NCBI GenBank assembly: GCA_016742095.1
Contig: JACVCJ010000002.1
Span: forward strand, 97,309-161,308
Length of the DNA stretch: 64,000 nt
Origin: Bacteroidia bacterium
GTDB lineage: Bacteria > Bacteroidota > Bacteroidia > CAIKAF01
Direction: 5' to 3'
The notes beneath the pieces were generated by a model. That model saw only the letters and a list, made by a program, of their open reading frames with translations, had not been told where the DNA came from and made no database searches. Below are positions 18,354-27,070 of this stretch, piece after piece. Every line of letters begins with the position of its first letter. The stretch's first letter is position 1. The translations under genes and the position numbers were made by a program.

Positions 18354-18525
18354 TAGTCCGGAGTCCGAAATATAGAGTCCGCGCGAAGCGGATTTGAATG
18401 AAGAGTAAAGAGTCCGGAAATCCGGAGTTTGCGCAAAGCGGGTTTGAAACGAAGAGTAATTAAATGTGACGTAATGTATAAAGAGAAGCGGGTGCCAGCC
18501 GGACTACGGGCTTTCAGACTATAAA
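18354..18525. repeat. complex AGTCCG element with internal duplication
   Basis: The gene-free stretch 18257-18627 contains AGTCCGGAGTCCG at 18356-18367, then two diverged copies of a module of about 55 bp (GAGTCCGCGCGAAGCGGATTTGAA and GAGTTTGCGCAAAGCGGGTTTGAA, at about 18375 and 18424, each followed by GAAGAGTAA), and a closing inverted CCGGACTACGGGC. No ORF in it is credible. Confidence 0.7.
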
Positions 18526-18627
18526 ATCTGTTCTTGCAGAAAAACACGTCAGCCGGGCCGTTCCTTCTATTCCATATTGCTCGTCTATCTTCTCTTTCCT
18601 ATTGAAGTCATAACATTACCGCGGGAT

Positions 18628-19152
18628 TTATTTAACATATTCCCATGGGAGCTTTAGACATCCTTTGCCGTGTTTGTACTTATAAAAATAAATCCCTTTC
18701 TCTATTGAGAAAACTACTCTGCCAGAATCTGATGTATATGGCACTTCGCAATTCGTTATTTGTCCTAATCGTGGAGTTAGAGTAAGATCATACACTGTTT
18801 CAAAATTCTCTTTTCTATCCGAATTAATTTTCACTAAGTAATCCACAGCAGGAATAATAGCGCTTTTACATGTTTCCGCAGTTATAGTATAAGAAAATTC
18901 TCTTGGTTCAGAATGTAAAGAGTCTTTAAGTATCATAATAGGGCAGCTAGTTTTGCAATCTTTATTAAGATGCGGAGGATAGTATAACAATGTGTCATTC
19001 CACACACTAAAAAACCCGACCATAGTATCCGCATATAATACAGCAACTGGCGCAAGATAATGTGATCCCGGATTTTTCACATCATCCTCCGTATTGCAGG
19101 AATTAAGGACGAACGATAAAAATAGGGCTATTGCAAATATTTTCCTCATCAT
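18628..19152 (-). CDS. AT-rich lipoprotein, candidate immunity protein
   Basis: A 174-residue lipoprotein with signal sequence MRKIFAIALFLSFVLNSC; the Cys after LNS at about residue 19 is the lipidation site. The mature part has six further cysteines and is mostly beta by texture. It overlaps the upstream Rhs-core toxin gene by four bases (ATGA), indicating translational coupling. Base composition is clearly more AT-rich than the surrounding core genes, as in the toxin tip. A membrane-anchored immunity protein facing the periplasm is the natural reading for an exported toxin, but this is inference from position. I recognise no family. Confidence 0.72.
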   Translation of the reverse strand: MMRKIFAIALFLSFVLNSCNTEDDVKNPGSHYLAPVAVLYADTMVGFFSVWNDTLLYYPPHLNKDCKTSCPIMILKDSLHSEPREFSYTITAETCKSAIIPAVDYLVKINSDRKENFETVYDLTLTPRLGQITNCEVPYTSDSGRVVFSIEKGIYFYKYKHGKGCLKLPWEYVK

Positions 19153-20399
19153 TTATCTTCAATTTTTAGTTTTTCAAATACTTTATCAATTCTATTGAAT
19201 ATTTCACCCATTACACTATTGGGGGAAACCTCATCATTTTTAGGCGAATACATAGGGTTTGTTCCATTTTTATAATATTCCTCTCCATATCCTTCCTTAT
19301 GCTCTTGCCCAGGAGTTTTATTCACACCATTCAGATTATTAATGGCATGTAATTTGATTTCATGAGCTAAATCTTTAACCTGATTTTTTCGGAAAAAGGT
19401 ATTTGAAATAACTATTGCATGGCCAGTTTTTCCAGCTAACTTTTCCTGCTCAAGTTGAACATAATTTAGTCCATTTTCTGCAACAATTTGACTCTGTTGT
19501 CGGAAACCCTTATATCCCTCCGGATCATTTTCTCTTAATTGATTCTTTTCAGCTACTGAAAGTTGATCAAAGTAATACGCGCCTCTTATAAAAGTTTCAA
19601 ATTTGGTCGCATCAAATGTAATTGAATAATCAATATCACTTGAAGACAGTATATAGAAGTTAATTTTATCCTTATGCTCAGGCTTTGTTATAGGAGTTAG
19701 AAGCTGCTCATTAAGAATATTATCGTTGTTTACTACTTTTGTAAACGTATTATATAAATCTTTGGTCGCATCACTGTTTCCTACTATAATTTTCTCTAAT
19801 CCTTCAAGATCGATTGCTCTTATCACATCACTTTCTGCGAAGGTATATGGGCTATTCCATGCGAAATTGTCGGCCAATAAATCCACACTCAAAAACCGTC
19901 CGATACGACTATCGTATGCCCTGTATTCAAACGAGTACGATGTCCCCTCCACGCCGTAAACCTCGTCATCCTTCATTTGTCCATTGAAGCCGTAGCGATA
20001 CCCCGCACTGTCTTCTTTACAAACAACCCTGCTTTCAATACGCATTTCTTCAACCTTTACATAACAAATACTTACCCTGCAGGGCGTGTTAATATAAAAA
20101 AATATCAGGCTCAGCGTATCATTTGCCGTAAAGATAAGCCGGTGTTCTCCGGAATTATAGAACCATTGCGTACTGCTCTGCTGAAGATGAGCCCCTGCCA
20201 GCAGGGAATCACAGCCCTCCAGAACGGCTTTGAAGCTCATCTGGTACATTCGGCCCGGAGCAGTACCGGGGATCTTTCTTGCCAGTCGTTTACCCGGCTG
20301 GTCCAGGATCATACAGCCTTTATCTGCAGTGGGATGTGTCTGGGACCGGATGGAAATACAGACGAACAGCCCCATGATCAGGATAAGAATTCTTTTCAT
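19149..20399 (-). CDS. compact Rhs-core secreted toxin (putative)
   Basis: A 416-residue protein. A signal peptide (1-20) is followed by a Cys-containing beta-sandwich-like domain (about 21-120), then an Rhs-repeat-associated core hallmark (134-201: YRYGFNGQ, YRAYDSRIGRFLSVD, NSPYTFAESDVIRAIDLEG) and a variable C-terminal tip (202-416). The tip contains HEIKLH at 346-351, an HExxxH-like motif, with His and Glu residues following (EHKEGYGEE). This suggests a metallopeptidase-like toxin, but the classical HExxH is not met. The tip DNA is AT-rich, a usual sign of transfer. The long Rhs beta-cocoon is absent, which is unusual. An in-frame start at 20429 is possible; ATG at 20399 begins the signal peptide. 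Confidence 0.75.
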   Translation of the reverse strand: MKRILILIMGLFVCISIRSQTHPTADKGCMILDQPGKRLARKIPGTAPGRMYQMSFKAVLEGCDSLLAGAHLQQSSTQWFYNSGEHRLIFTANDTLSLIFFYINTPCRVSICYVKVEEMRIESRVVCKEDSAGYRYGFNGQMKDDEVYGVEGTSYSFEYRAYDSRIGRFLSVDLLADNFAWNSPYTFAESDVIRAIDLEGLEKIIVGNSDATKDLYNTFTKVVNNDNILNEQLLTPITKPEHKDKINFYILSSSDIDYSITFDATKFETFIRGAYYFDQLSVAEKNQLRENDPEGYKGFRQQSQIVAENGLNYVQLEQEKLAGKTGHAIVISNTFFRKNQVKDLAHEIKLHAINNLNGVNKTPGQEHKEGYGEEYYKNGTNPMYSPKNDEVSPNSVMGEIFNRIDKVFEKLKIEDK

Positions 20400-20595
20400 A
20401 AAATAAGGTATTGGTACACATAGTCTCAAATATAAAAAACAAAATTAAACTCCTCAAAAAACAAGTAAAACTAAAAAAACAATACTCCCGCAATAATAAA
20501 TAACGTTTTTCTCCGAGTCGCCATACAATTTCTTACATCCTGCCTGCGAATCCATTAATACAGAGTCGTCCGGAGTATCTGGTGTAACAATACAC

Positions 20596-22056
20596 TTATG
20601 GCAACGGATTCCTGAATATATACAGCGTCACCTGCCTGTCCGGATGCATCGGAGCGGCTGATTCCCGGTATCCTGCACGCTTCAGCATATCGTACATGGC
20701 ATGGTTGCCGAAAACGAACTCCTCGCCGGCATCTATATACAAAATATGGGGGGGACGCTCTGCAGCGATCTTCGGTTCGATCTCTTCCGGCGACTGTGCA
20801 GGCAGAATACCGCGTTCCAGCAGCTGCGGACGTAGCGTATATACATTGCTTTTCCGCAGTTCATCGCTTATATAGTAACCCAGCGTAAGATGGTACCATT
20901 CCGGGTATACCAGTACCAGGGCGGTTTCGCCGTATTGTTGTTTAAAGTGGCGCAGTTGTTCTGCCGTTTGCGAAGGATGGTAGTCGTTGCCCTGCCGCCA
21001 GTTGAAACCGCTGATCACAATAAGTACCATGAGTATAAGCCAGCCCCGCGTTTTGGTATAGGCATCGTAGAAATACGTGAAAATAAATGCCGAACAGAAG
21101 AAAAAGCCGATGAATGTAAAACTGAGGTAACGCCCCATGAACATAGGCCATTTGAACGATAAACCGAACAGCAGCAGGTAACAGAAACCAAACCAGGCCA
21201 GCAACATTCCCACCTGACGGATATCGGCCGAGTGATAGGGCACCTGTTTCCAGCGGCCGCGCACCTTAGGATCGGCCATGCTCAGCAGGAACACGCCCAG
21301 CAGCGGCCAGAAACGGTAATTGAACGCAATATTGATATTGCCCCAGAGGTGCGAAATTTTCGGCGCATCGCCCCAAAGCGTATTCCCCGGATCGCTCACA
21401 CGCGCGTAAAAGACCCAGGCCAGGGGCAGCACAAACAGCAAGGTAAGCAGTGTCGTTTGCCAGAGTCCGCGGCGCTTATCCCCGCCGAACAGCAGGATGA
21501 ACAGCCATACCGTGCCCGCCAGGAAGGCCGAAAGATAATGTGTGTAGAGCGACAGGGCCAGGCAGGCTGCCGTGAACAATACTTTTGCGTACAGGTTCCG
21601 TATACGGAAAAAGCAGAACAGGGCCGCCCCTGCCAGGAAAAAGGCCAGGGCATAACCCCGCATTTCGTGGGCGAACATCAGCTGCTGGTTATTGAACGTG
21701 AGCAATATGGCCAGTGTATAAGCCACCGGTTTGCGCCAGGCCATGTACACGCCCGCGAACCAGAAAGCAGGCACAAAAGCGGCAAAGAGCAGTGAGGGAA
21801 AACGCAGGGAAAATAAAGAGGAACCGAACAGCTGCATCCAGTAATGCATAAACAGCTCGTACAGGGGGGGATTGTTCCCTTTGATGAGTTCTTTTACGAT
21901 ATCTGCCGGGGCCAGGCCTGCGTGAAAAAACGAAAAAGGTTCGTCGTAAGAGAGTTCGTTATACGTTACAAAGATCCCTTTCAGCAGCAGGTTGATGCAT
22001 ACAATCCCCCAGAAGGGCAGCCAGAAATGGAGTTTATTCTCTGTTGTCGGGTTCAT
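20596..22056 (-). CDS. GT39/ArnT-like membrane glycosyltransferase
   Basis: A 486-residue polytopic protein with about 11-12 hydrophobic segments and a short soluble C-terminal domain. The first periplasmic loop carries the acidic pair of GT39-type enzymes (YDEPFSFF; D38, E39), and LYELFMHYWMQLFG resembles the second conserved loop of the family. These enzymes transfer a sugar from a polyprenyl-phosphate donor to a protein, lipid or glycan acceptor outside the membrane. No polyprenyl-phosphate glycosyltransferase gene adjoins it, so the acceptor is unknown. It is divergent from the methyltransferase gene at 22104 across a palindromic double promoter. Confidence 0.85.
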   Translation of the reverse strand: MNPTTENKLHFWLPFWGIVCINLLLKGIFVTYNELSYDEPFSFFHAGLAPADIVKELIKGNNPPLYELFMHYWMQLFGSSLFSLRFPSLLFAAFVPAFWFAGVYMAWRKPVAYTLAILLTFNNQQLMFAHEMRGYALAFFLAGAALFCFFRIRNLYAKVLFTAACLALSLYTHYLSAFLAGTVWLFILLFGGDKRRGLWQTTLLTLLFVLPLAWVFYARVSDPGNTLWGDAPKISHLWGNINIAFNYRFWPLLGVFLLSMADPKVRGRWKQVPYHSADIRQVGMLLAWFGFCYLLLFGLSFKWPMFMGRYLSFTFIGFFFCSAFIFTYFYDAYTKTRGWLILMVLIVISGFNWRQGNDYHPSQTAEQLRHFKQQYGETALVLVYPEWYHLTLGYYISDELRKSNVYTLRPQLLERGILPAQSPEEIEPKIAAERPPHILYIDAGEEFVFGNHAMYDMLKRAGYRESAAPMHPDRQVTLYIFRNPLP

Positions 22057-22067
22057 GAGCGCTGAGC

Positions 22068-22097
22068 CAAAAGTACGTAAAATCTTACGTACCTTTG
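22068..22097. promoter_or_regulatory. palindromic divergent promoter
   Basis: The segment is a near-perfect palindrome with arms CAAAAGTACGTAA and TTACGTACCTTTG around AATC (12 of 13 positions match). Each end is a perfect -7 box: TACTTTTG reading toward the glycosyltransferase gene (22068-22075, minus) and TACCTTTG reading toward the repair gene (22090-22097, plus). Both leaders are very short. The core GTACGTAA-n4-TTACGTAC also looks like an operator. Confidence 0.65.
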
Positions 22098-22103
22098 TTA
22101 ACG

Positions 22104-22649
22104 ATGGAAACGGCAGCTATTGTATCCTTATACACGACACAGATATTAACACCCATCGGGGAAATGCAGGCCTGCGCCAGTGACCGCGGACTCTGCCTGC
22201 TGGAATTTATGGAACGTAAAAACCTGGCGGCGGAACTAAAACAGCTGCAGAAGCTGATGAACATGGAAATCACAGAAGGCACACACCCTTACCTGGAACA
22301 GGTACAACGGGAAATGGACGAATATTTTGCCGGAACCCGCAAACAATTTGACGTTCCGTTGCATACCCCGGGCACGGAATTTCAGCAGAGTGTGTGGAAG
22401 GCCCTGTTACAGATACCCTATGGCGTTACGCGTACCTACAAGGAACAATCGCTGATCTTGGGCAACCTGCCGGCCATACGCGCCGTGGCCCACGCCAACG
22501 GAATGAACCGCATTGCCATCATTATCCCCTGCCACCGCGTGATCGGCCACAACGGCAACCTCACCGGCTATGCGGGCGGGATCTGGCGTAAAAAATGGCT
22601 GCTGGAACACGAACAACCCGGCAAACAATGCGAGCTCTTTCCCGGCTAA
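22104..22649 (+). CDS. ogt: methylated-DNA-protein cysteine methyltransferase
   Basis: A 181-residue DNA repair protein that removes alkyl groups from O6-alkylguanine in a suicide reaction. The acceptor Cys is C143 in IPCHRVIG, preceded by RAVAHANGMNRIAI (the helix-turn-helix and Asn hinge) and followed by LTGYAGGIWRKKWLLEHE. The N-terminal ribonuclease-like domain occupies residues 1-90. There is no Ada N-terminal domain, so it is the Ogt/AGT type. The start is the ATG at 22104; a TTG at 22095 lies inside the -7 box and is unlikely. Confidence 0.95.
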   Translation: METAAIVSLYTTQILTPIGEMQACASDRGLCLLEFMERKNLAAELKQLQKLMNMEITEGTHPYLEQVQREMDEYFAGTRKQFDVPLHTPGTEFQQSVWKALLQIPYGVTRTYKEQSLILGNLPAIRAVAHANGMNRIAIIIPCHRVIGHNGNLTGYAGGIWRKKWLLEHEQPGKQCELFPG

Positions 22650-22666
22650 CAGCTATCAGCTCTTCG

Positions 22667-22697
22667 CTCCGGACTTCGGACTATTTACTCCGGACTA
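22667..22697. repeat. AGTCCG array overlapping a stop codon
   Basis: CTCCGGACTTCGGACT and CTCCGGACTA fill the gap between the convergent repair and T9SS genes. The TAG stop of the T9SS gene (22695-22697) is part of the array. Confidence 0.7.
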
Positions 22698-24137
22698 CTT
22701 TTTACAAAGTTTTGCCGTAAACACCTTACCGTTATCCGCCTGCATACAAACCAGGTAGATACCTGCCGGCCAGGCCGAAGCGTCGAGCGTGAGTACACTG
22801 CCCTGCAATTTTTTTGCCTGCATCAGCTGACGGCCGCTCATATCCAGGATACGTACCTGTGCAGCCTGTTCACCGCCGATACTGAAGAAATTCTCCGCGG
22901 GGTTCGGGAACAGCCCGAAGGGCATCGCTTCTTTTTCTTCGTCCAGACCAATGGTAAAGCTATTGGTAATGGTACCGTCCTTCAGCATTTTAGAAATGAT
23001 GAGAGCCTGTGTACCCGGACCGTAACTCTGGGTATAGCCCGTGGCCACAATGTCTTTATTGGGTGTGAGTACACTGCCGAAAAAGCCGTCTACCGGGCCA
23101 ATGATGCCGTTCTCCTTGAAGAACTGCGGCAACCCGTTGCCCATGCCCAGGAAGAACATGGCCTGTTTATCAGTATTGTACTTATAGTGACTTTCGGAAA
23201 CGAAATAGAACTCATCGTTCTGGTAATGCCCGTAATCGTTGATCTCCACACCCCAGTCCGAACTCTGCGGCGCCATCAGCTGCCAGAGGTAATTGCCGTT
23301 ATCGTCCAGTTTTACCTGCAGGCTCATGGAAAACTCCGTAGTGTCGTAATGGTAATAACCGCCCAGCATAATGCCGTTGCCGTATGAAGCGGCCATGCAG
23401 TTGATGTATTCGTTGTAACCGAAATCGAGGATCAGGGTGTCCAGGAAGTTCCCGGCTGTATCCATTTTCAATACAAGTCCGTCGGAAGTTTCGTTCAGTT
23501 CATTGTAACGGTAACCGGCGATCAGGCATTCCGAAGCGTTCAGGGGAACGATGGCCTTGAAAACATCGTTGTAGGGCGACTGGTACATACGTGTGAAAAG
23601 CGTATCCCCGTTATCGTCCATACGTACAATATAGCCCTGCGTGCCCTGGTTGCTGTTCTGGTAGGTTTCCCCCACCAGTATGTAACTGTTGGCCATGGCG
23701 CACAGATCGTAGCAGAAATCCCATTCCGGTGTGCCGATGTTCCGCGTCCAGAGCGTATCGCCGTTGCTGTCGGTCTTGATCACATAAAAATCGTATTCAT
23801 ACGGTGGCAGTCCGTTGCTGTAGCCGCCGATGAGGTAATCGCCGGGCGTATTGGCGGCCACAATGCGTGAGGCAATGTCCACATTGATGGTGCCCACGGT
23901 CTTTTGCCAGAGCAGCAGACCCATGGAATCGGTACGCACCATGTATACGTCCGATGCACCCATACCCGAAGAGCCCGTGAAACCTACGGCAAGGAAGCCG
24001 CTGTCGGGCATCAGTATAAGATCGTTCCCCTTTTCGTCGTTGGCCCCGCCGAAGGTACGCACCCAGGGAGCCTGTGCGTATGCAGACACGCCCAGTAACA
24101 GCAGGATCGCAAAGAGTATACTATTTTTTCTTTTCAT
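22695..24137 (-). CDS. T9SS-exported beta-propeller-like protein
   Basis: A 480-residue secreted protein. Signal peptide about 1-22 (ending AYAQ); six to eight repeats of the 'GGxxxDxG..I..xxDGGFLAVG' kind, for example FGGANDEKGNDLILMPDSGF and VIKTDSNGDTLWTRNIG, which form a beta-propeller; then a type A T9SS sorting domain (about 400-480, LFPNPAENFFSIGG to KLCKK). It is exported by T9SS and attached to or released from the surface. The gene is last in a minus-strand cluster and overlaps the end of the preceding gene by 17 bp. Its stop codon lies in an AGTCCG array. The ligand or role is unknown. Confidence 0.85.
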   Translation of the reverse strand: MKRKNSILFAILLLLGVSAYAQAPWVRTFGGANDEKGNDLILMPDSGFLAVGFTGSSGMGASDVYMVRTDSMGLLLWQKTVGTINVDIASRIVAANTPGDYLIGGYSNGLPPYEYDFYVIKTDSNGDTLWTRNIGTPEWDFCYDLCAMANSYILVGETYQNSNQGTQGYIVRMDDNGDTLFTRMYQSPYNDVFKAIVPLNASECLIAGYRYNELNETSDGLVLKMDTAGNFLDTLILDFGYNEYINCMAASYGNGIMLGGYYHYDTTEFSMSLQVKLDDNGNYLWQLMAPQSSDWGVEINDYGHYQNDEFYFVSESHYKYNTDKQAMFFLGMGNGLPQFFKENGIIGPVDGFFGSVLTPNKDIVATGYTQSYGPGTQALIISKMLKDGTITNSFTIGLDEEKEAMPFGLFPNPAENFFSIGGEQAAQVRILDMSGRQLMQAKKLQGSVLTLDASAWPAGIYLVCMQADNGKVFTAKLCKK

Positions 24138-25431
24138 TCTTTTTTACATTTTTCTGTCCCGAAAAACTTTTCCACAGGCCGATATACCCGCCGAAACCGG
24201 AGGCCGCACGTTCGGCGATAAGCCCCTGCAGCTGGTTGGTACCCAGGTTGAACACCCAGCCCCGGCCCACGTCAAAGCCCAGGTCTACGCCAATGTTGTA
24301 GGTTCCCCAGCCTCCGTAGGAAATATTACCCCCGATCATGATCTGCGGATCGGGATAGCCCCACACACGTATGGTACCCATGGGCATGGCGCCCGAAAAG
24401 AAACGCATGCTGAGCTGGGCCGCGCCATACAAACGGAACGGGATAAACTCCCGCTGGTACGCGATGGAAAGCTGTGCCGGCAGCGGGATCACCTTAGAGC
24501 CGGAATAACGCCCCCCCTGTATGATCTGCTGTGCACTGTCGCCCAGTTGTGAAAATACGTCGCCCGTAATATCGTAGGGTGATGAAAAGGCCACGCCTTC
24601 AAAGGTTATGGATGTATCCAGGCGGTACCCGTTGCCGAAAGCCGTACTTTTTACAAACCCGAAATCGCGGGCCTGTATGCTGATGGCGTTGCGGCCCGAA
24701 GGGTCCTGCAGGTTCAGGAACAGATCGCCGGAAAGTCCCCAGCCGTTGGGATAATGATACCGGGGTTTGGAAGCGTCGTTACTGAACATATCGAACTGGC
24801 CGCCGGCCTGTAATGTAAAGGCATCCGATGAGGTATAGAGGCTGCCGTTCTTCAGGGAGATATCGGCAAAATTACTGGCGTTCACGTATGAAAGGGCAAA
24901 ACCGTAATTCCCCGTCCATTTTTTGCCGCGTACGTGGTGTATCAGTCCGAAAGACAGCTGCTGGTACGCCATATAGCGTACCTTTTCGTTGCGGAAATGC
25001 AGGGTATCGCCTTTGTAGGGCGAATTGCCGTAGAACAGGGCCCGGTAGGTGTCCGGAGATATTTTGCCGAAGGCCGTAAAACGGTTCTTGTAGCCGATGT
25101 AATAGCCCCAGGAACGGTCCTTGCCGATGAATTTCGAGGGAAAATGTACATAGGAAAGTTCACCCGCTACGTCCAGACCGATGCGGTTCAGCGGACGCAG
25201 GCGTTTTTCGCTGCGGTCCTTCATCGCCGGGGTCACTTCGCGGCCCGCGCTGATCACACGGAATATTTCGGAATTGAGGGAATTGGAACTCGTTTCCATG
25301 GAAAAACGCGCGCTGATGTGGATCGGCTTCTGTACATTATGCTGTGGGAACGGGTGATACTGCGGCCCGGAGGAGAACCACATCATCATGGGAAAAAGCC
25401 AGTTCAGGGTATCGCTTACTGCTGATATCAC
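24121..25431 (-). CDS. putative outer-membrane beta-barrel protein (DUF5723-like)
   Basis: A 436-residue beta-rich protein with many alternating aromatic and Gly residues, such as GYYIGYKNRFTAFG, YGFALSYVNAS and GGYIGLWKSF, typical of an outer-membrane barrel of the DUF5723/PorV-like sort. The frame opens with a GTG at 25431, only 10 bp past the preceding lipoprotein gene, and the N-terminus (ISAVSDTLNWLFPMMMWFSS) is not a convincing signal peptide because it lacks a basic n-region. It has a Lys-rich C-terminal tail of about ten residues. A start-site or sequence problem upstream is possible. It sits between a lipoprotein and a T9SS protein, suggesting a shared surface function. Confidence 0.62.
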   Translation of the reverse strand: MISAVSDTLNWLFPMMMWFSSGPQYHPFPQHNVQKPIHISARFSMETSSNSLNSEIFRVISAGREVTPAMKDRSEKRLRPLNRIGLDVAGELSYVHFPSKFIGKDRSWGYYIGYKNRFTAFGKISPDTYRALFYGNSPYKGDTLHFRNEKVRYMAYQQLSFGLIHHVRGKKWTGNYGFALSYVNASNFADISLKNGSLYTSSDAFTLQAGGQFDMFSNDASKPRYHYPNGWGLSGDLFLNLQDPSGRNAISIQARDFGFVKSTAFGNGYRLDTSITFEGVAFSSPYDITGDVFSQLGDSAQQIIQGGRYSGSKVIPLPAQLSIAYQREFIPFRLYGAAQLSMRFFSGAMPMGTIRVWGYPDPQIMIGGNISYGGWGTYNIGVDLGFDVGRGWVFNLGTNQLQGLIAERAASGFGGYIGLWKSFSGQKNVKKNEKKK

Positions 25432-25441
25432 GTGTGTCGAT

Positions 25442-27037
25442 TTAGATGTTGTAGATAAGTTTGCCGGTGAGCTTCAGCTCCATGTAATTGCCGTCCTGCC
25501 ATTTTGCATGCTGGGGCTGGGCCGGGGTATTGAAACGGATCACAAATTTCAGGGTCTTTGCCTTGCGTATACGTTCCAGCGCTGCCTGGTCCATATCGGC
25601 CTTCAGTATCGATTGTACGGAACCGCTCACATTGTTCAGTCCGTCCACATTGGCCGGGGCTATGAGGTCGCTGAAGAACAGGCTGTCGCTCACAGTACCG
25701 TTTTCGTCCATAAAAAAGGCCTGGGTATTGGCCTGCAGCGGAAATGCATTGTCTACGTACAGGTTAAAGGCCACGCCTTTGATCTTGCCATTGCCCAGCA
25801 GTTTTTCCATATTGATAGGCACCGTATCACTCAGTACCAGGTCGTTCAGGGCCAGGCTGAAAGGCGTTTCTACGTACAGACCAATTTCGGAATTACCTGC
25901 GGCATAAATGAAATCGTTACCGCCGCTCAGCGGGCCATTGGGATTGATGATGAACTTGGTACGCAGCTTGATCTTATCCGGCAGGTTCTCGGCAAAGGCC
26001 TTCAGGTTTGAATTGCCTGAATTGAACTCGATCTGCTGGAAGGTGGAAATGTATTCCGGCGTATGCCACTGGTTGTTGATGGCCCGGTTGATATTGATGG
26101 AGCCGCCGATCAGCGGATGTACCAGCGATATGGTCTGCCCCGTGCGGGAGTTCAGCCCGGTAAGTTCCTGCACTTTTACCTGCAGGTCGGCGCCCACGCT
26201 GTTGGTCACGTTCAGGCGCATCAGCAGGTCGGTAAGGGACACGGTTCCTGATTTAATGATGGAAAAAGCGCCTATTTTCAGGGTATCCTGTGAAAAATTC
26301 ACTTCCTGTGTGAACAGGTTTCCGCGGGCATAATGCGGTTTTATGTTGCGCAGTTTGAACGTAAGGCCCACCAGCTGCTGCCCGGCAGTAATGGTCACGG
26401 GCTGTGCACCCGTGGGCAGGGTGGCCGATATCTGCAGGCGCAGTTTGTTGTTCAGGTTGCCGTTGTCGCCCGTAAAATCGAGCGAATAGCCATCGAGCAG
26501 GCGCGAGGTGTTGAGCGTCCCCGGAGAACCGCCATTGGCCGCAGGTACGTTATCAAGCTGTGTAAAGGGCTGCCCGTTCTTCCTGGCCTTGGGAATAAGC
26601 ACCTTCATTTCCAGGGGCTGCGGGGCATAGGAATACATTTCCAGGTCTACCGAACCGTTGAGCACAATGGCCTCGAGCAGGGCTGCCTGGGCAATATTGA
26701 AATTGAGATAGTTATCATACACCGGTATCATGGTACCCGGCGAAATGGTGAGGCTCACGGGAGCCGTAAATGCGTAATCAATGGTGGTGTCCGGGATATT
26801 CAGCAGGCTGTCTACCGGCAGTTTAAAGACCGGCTTATCAAAAATATAGGCCAGGCCGTTGGGAACCGGCACCACTTCACCGTCCGGCACTACATTCTGC
26901 GGGGTGAGGGTCATTTTAGCGATCGGGGCTTCCAGTTCTGTATCCCAGTTGGGGTCAAATTTACAGGACGAAAGACCGGCAAGCAGCACGAAGATCAGGA
27001 CCAGCGGCGCCGGGAGCTTTTTCACAGTGAAATTCAT
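25442..27037 (-). CDS. large lipoprotein of unknown function, 531 aa
   Basis: The signal sequence ends in a good lipobox (LLAGLSSC; Cys at about residue 26). The mature protein is beta-rich, with repeated strands such as PVSLTISPGTMIPVYDNYLNF and VGLTFKLRNIKPHYARG, and lacks motifs I recognise. It starts 33 bp after the rarA stop on the same strand and is followed after 10 bp by the barrel-like gene. The lipoprotein, barrel and T9SS order resembles other Bacteroidota surface modules. Function unknown. Confidence 0.8.
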   Translation of the reverse strand: MNFTVKKLPAPLVLIFVLLAGLSSCKFDPNWDTELEAPIAKMTLTPQNVVPDGEVVPVPNGLAYIFDKPVFKLPVDSLLNIPDTTIDYAFTAPVSLTISPGTMIPVYDNYLNFNIAQAALLEAIVLNGSVDLEMYSYAPQPLEMKVLIPKARKNGQPFTQLDNVPAANGGSPGTLNTSRLLDGYSLDFTGDNGNLNNKLRLQISATLPTGAQPVTITAGQQLVGLTFKLRNIKPHYARGNLFTQEVNFSQDTLKIGAFSIIKSGTVSLTDLLMRLNVTNSVGADLQVKVQELTGLNSRTGQTISLVHPLIGGSININRAINNQWHTPEYISTFQQIEFNSGNSNLKAFAENLPDKIKLRTKFIINPNGPLSGGNDFIYAAGNSEIGLYVETPFSLALNDLVLSDTVPINMEKLLGNGKIKGVAFNLYVDNAFPLQANTQAFFMDENGTVSDSLFFSDLIAPANVDGLNNVSGSVQSILKADMDQAALERIRKAKTLKFVIRFNTPAQPQHAKWQDGNYMELKLTGKLIYNI

Positions 27038-27070
27038 ACTGTAAAAATAGAATATTGGCAGTAATAATCA

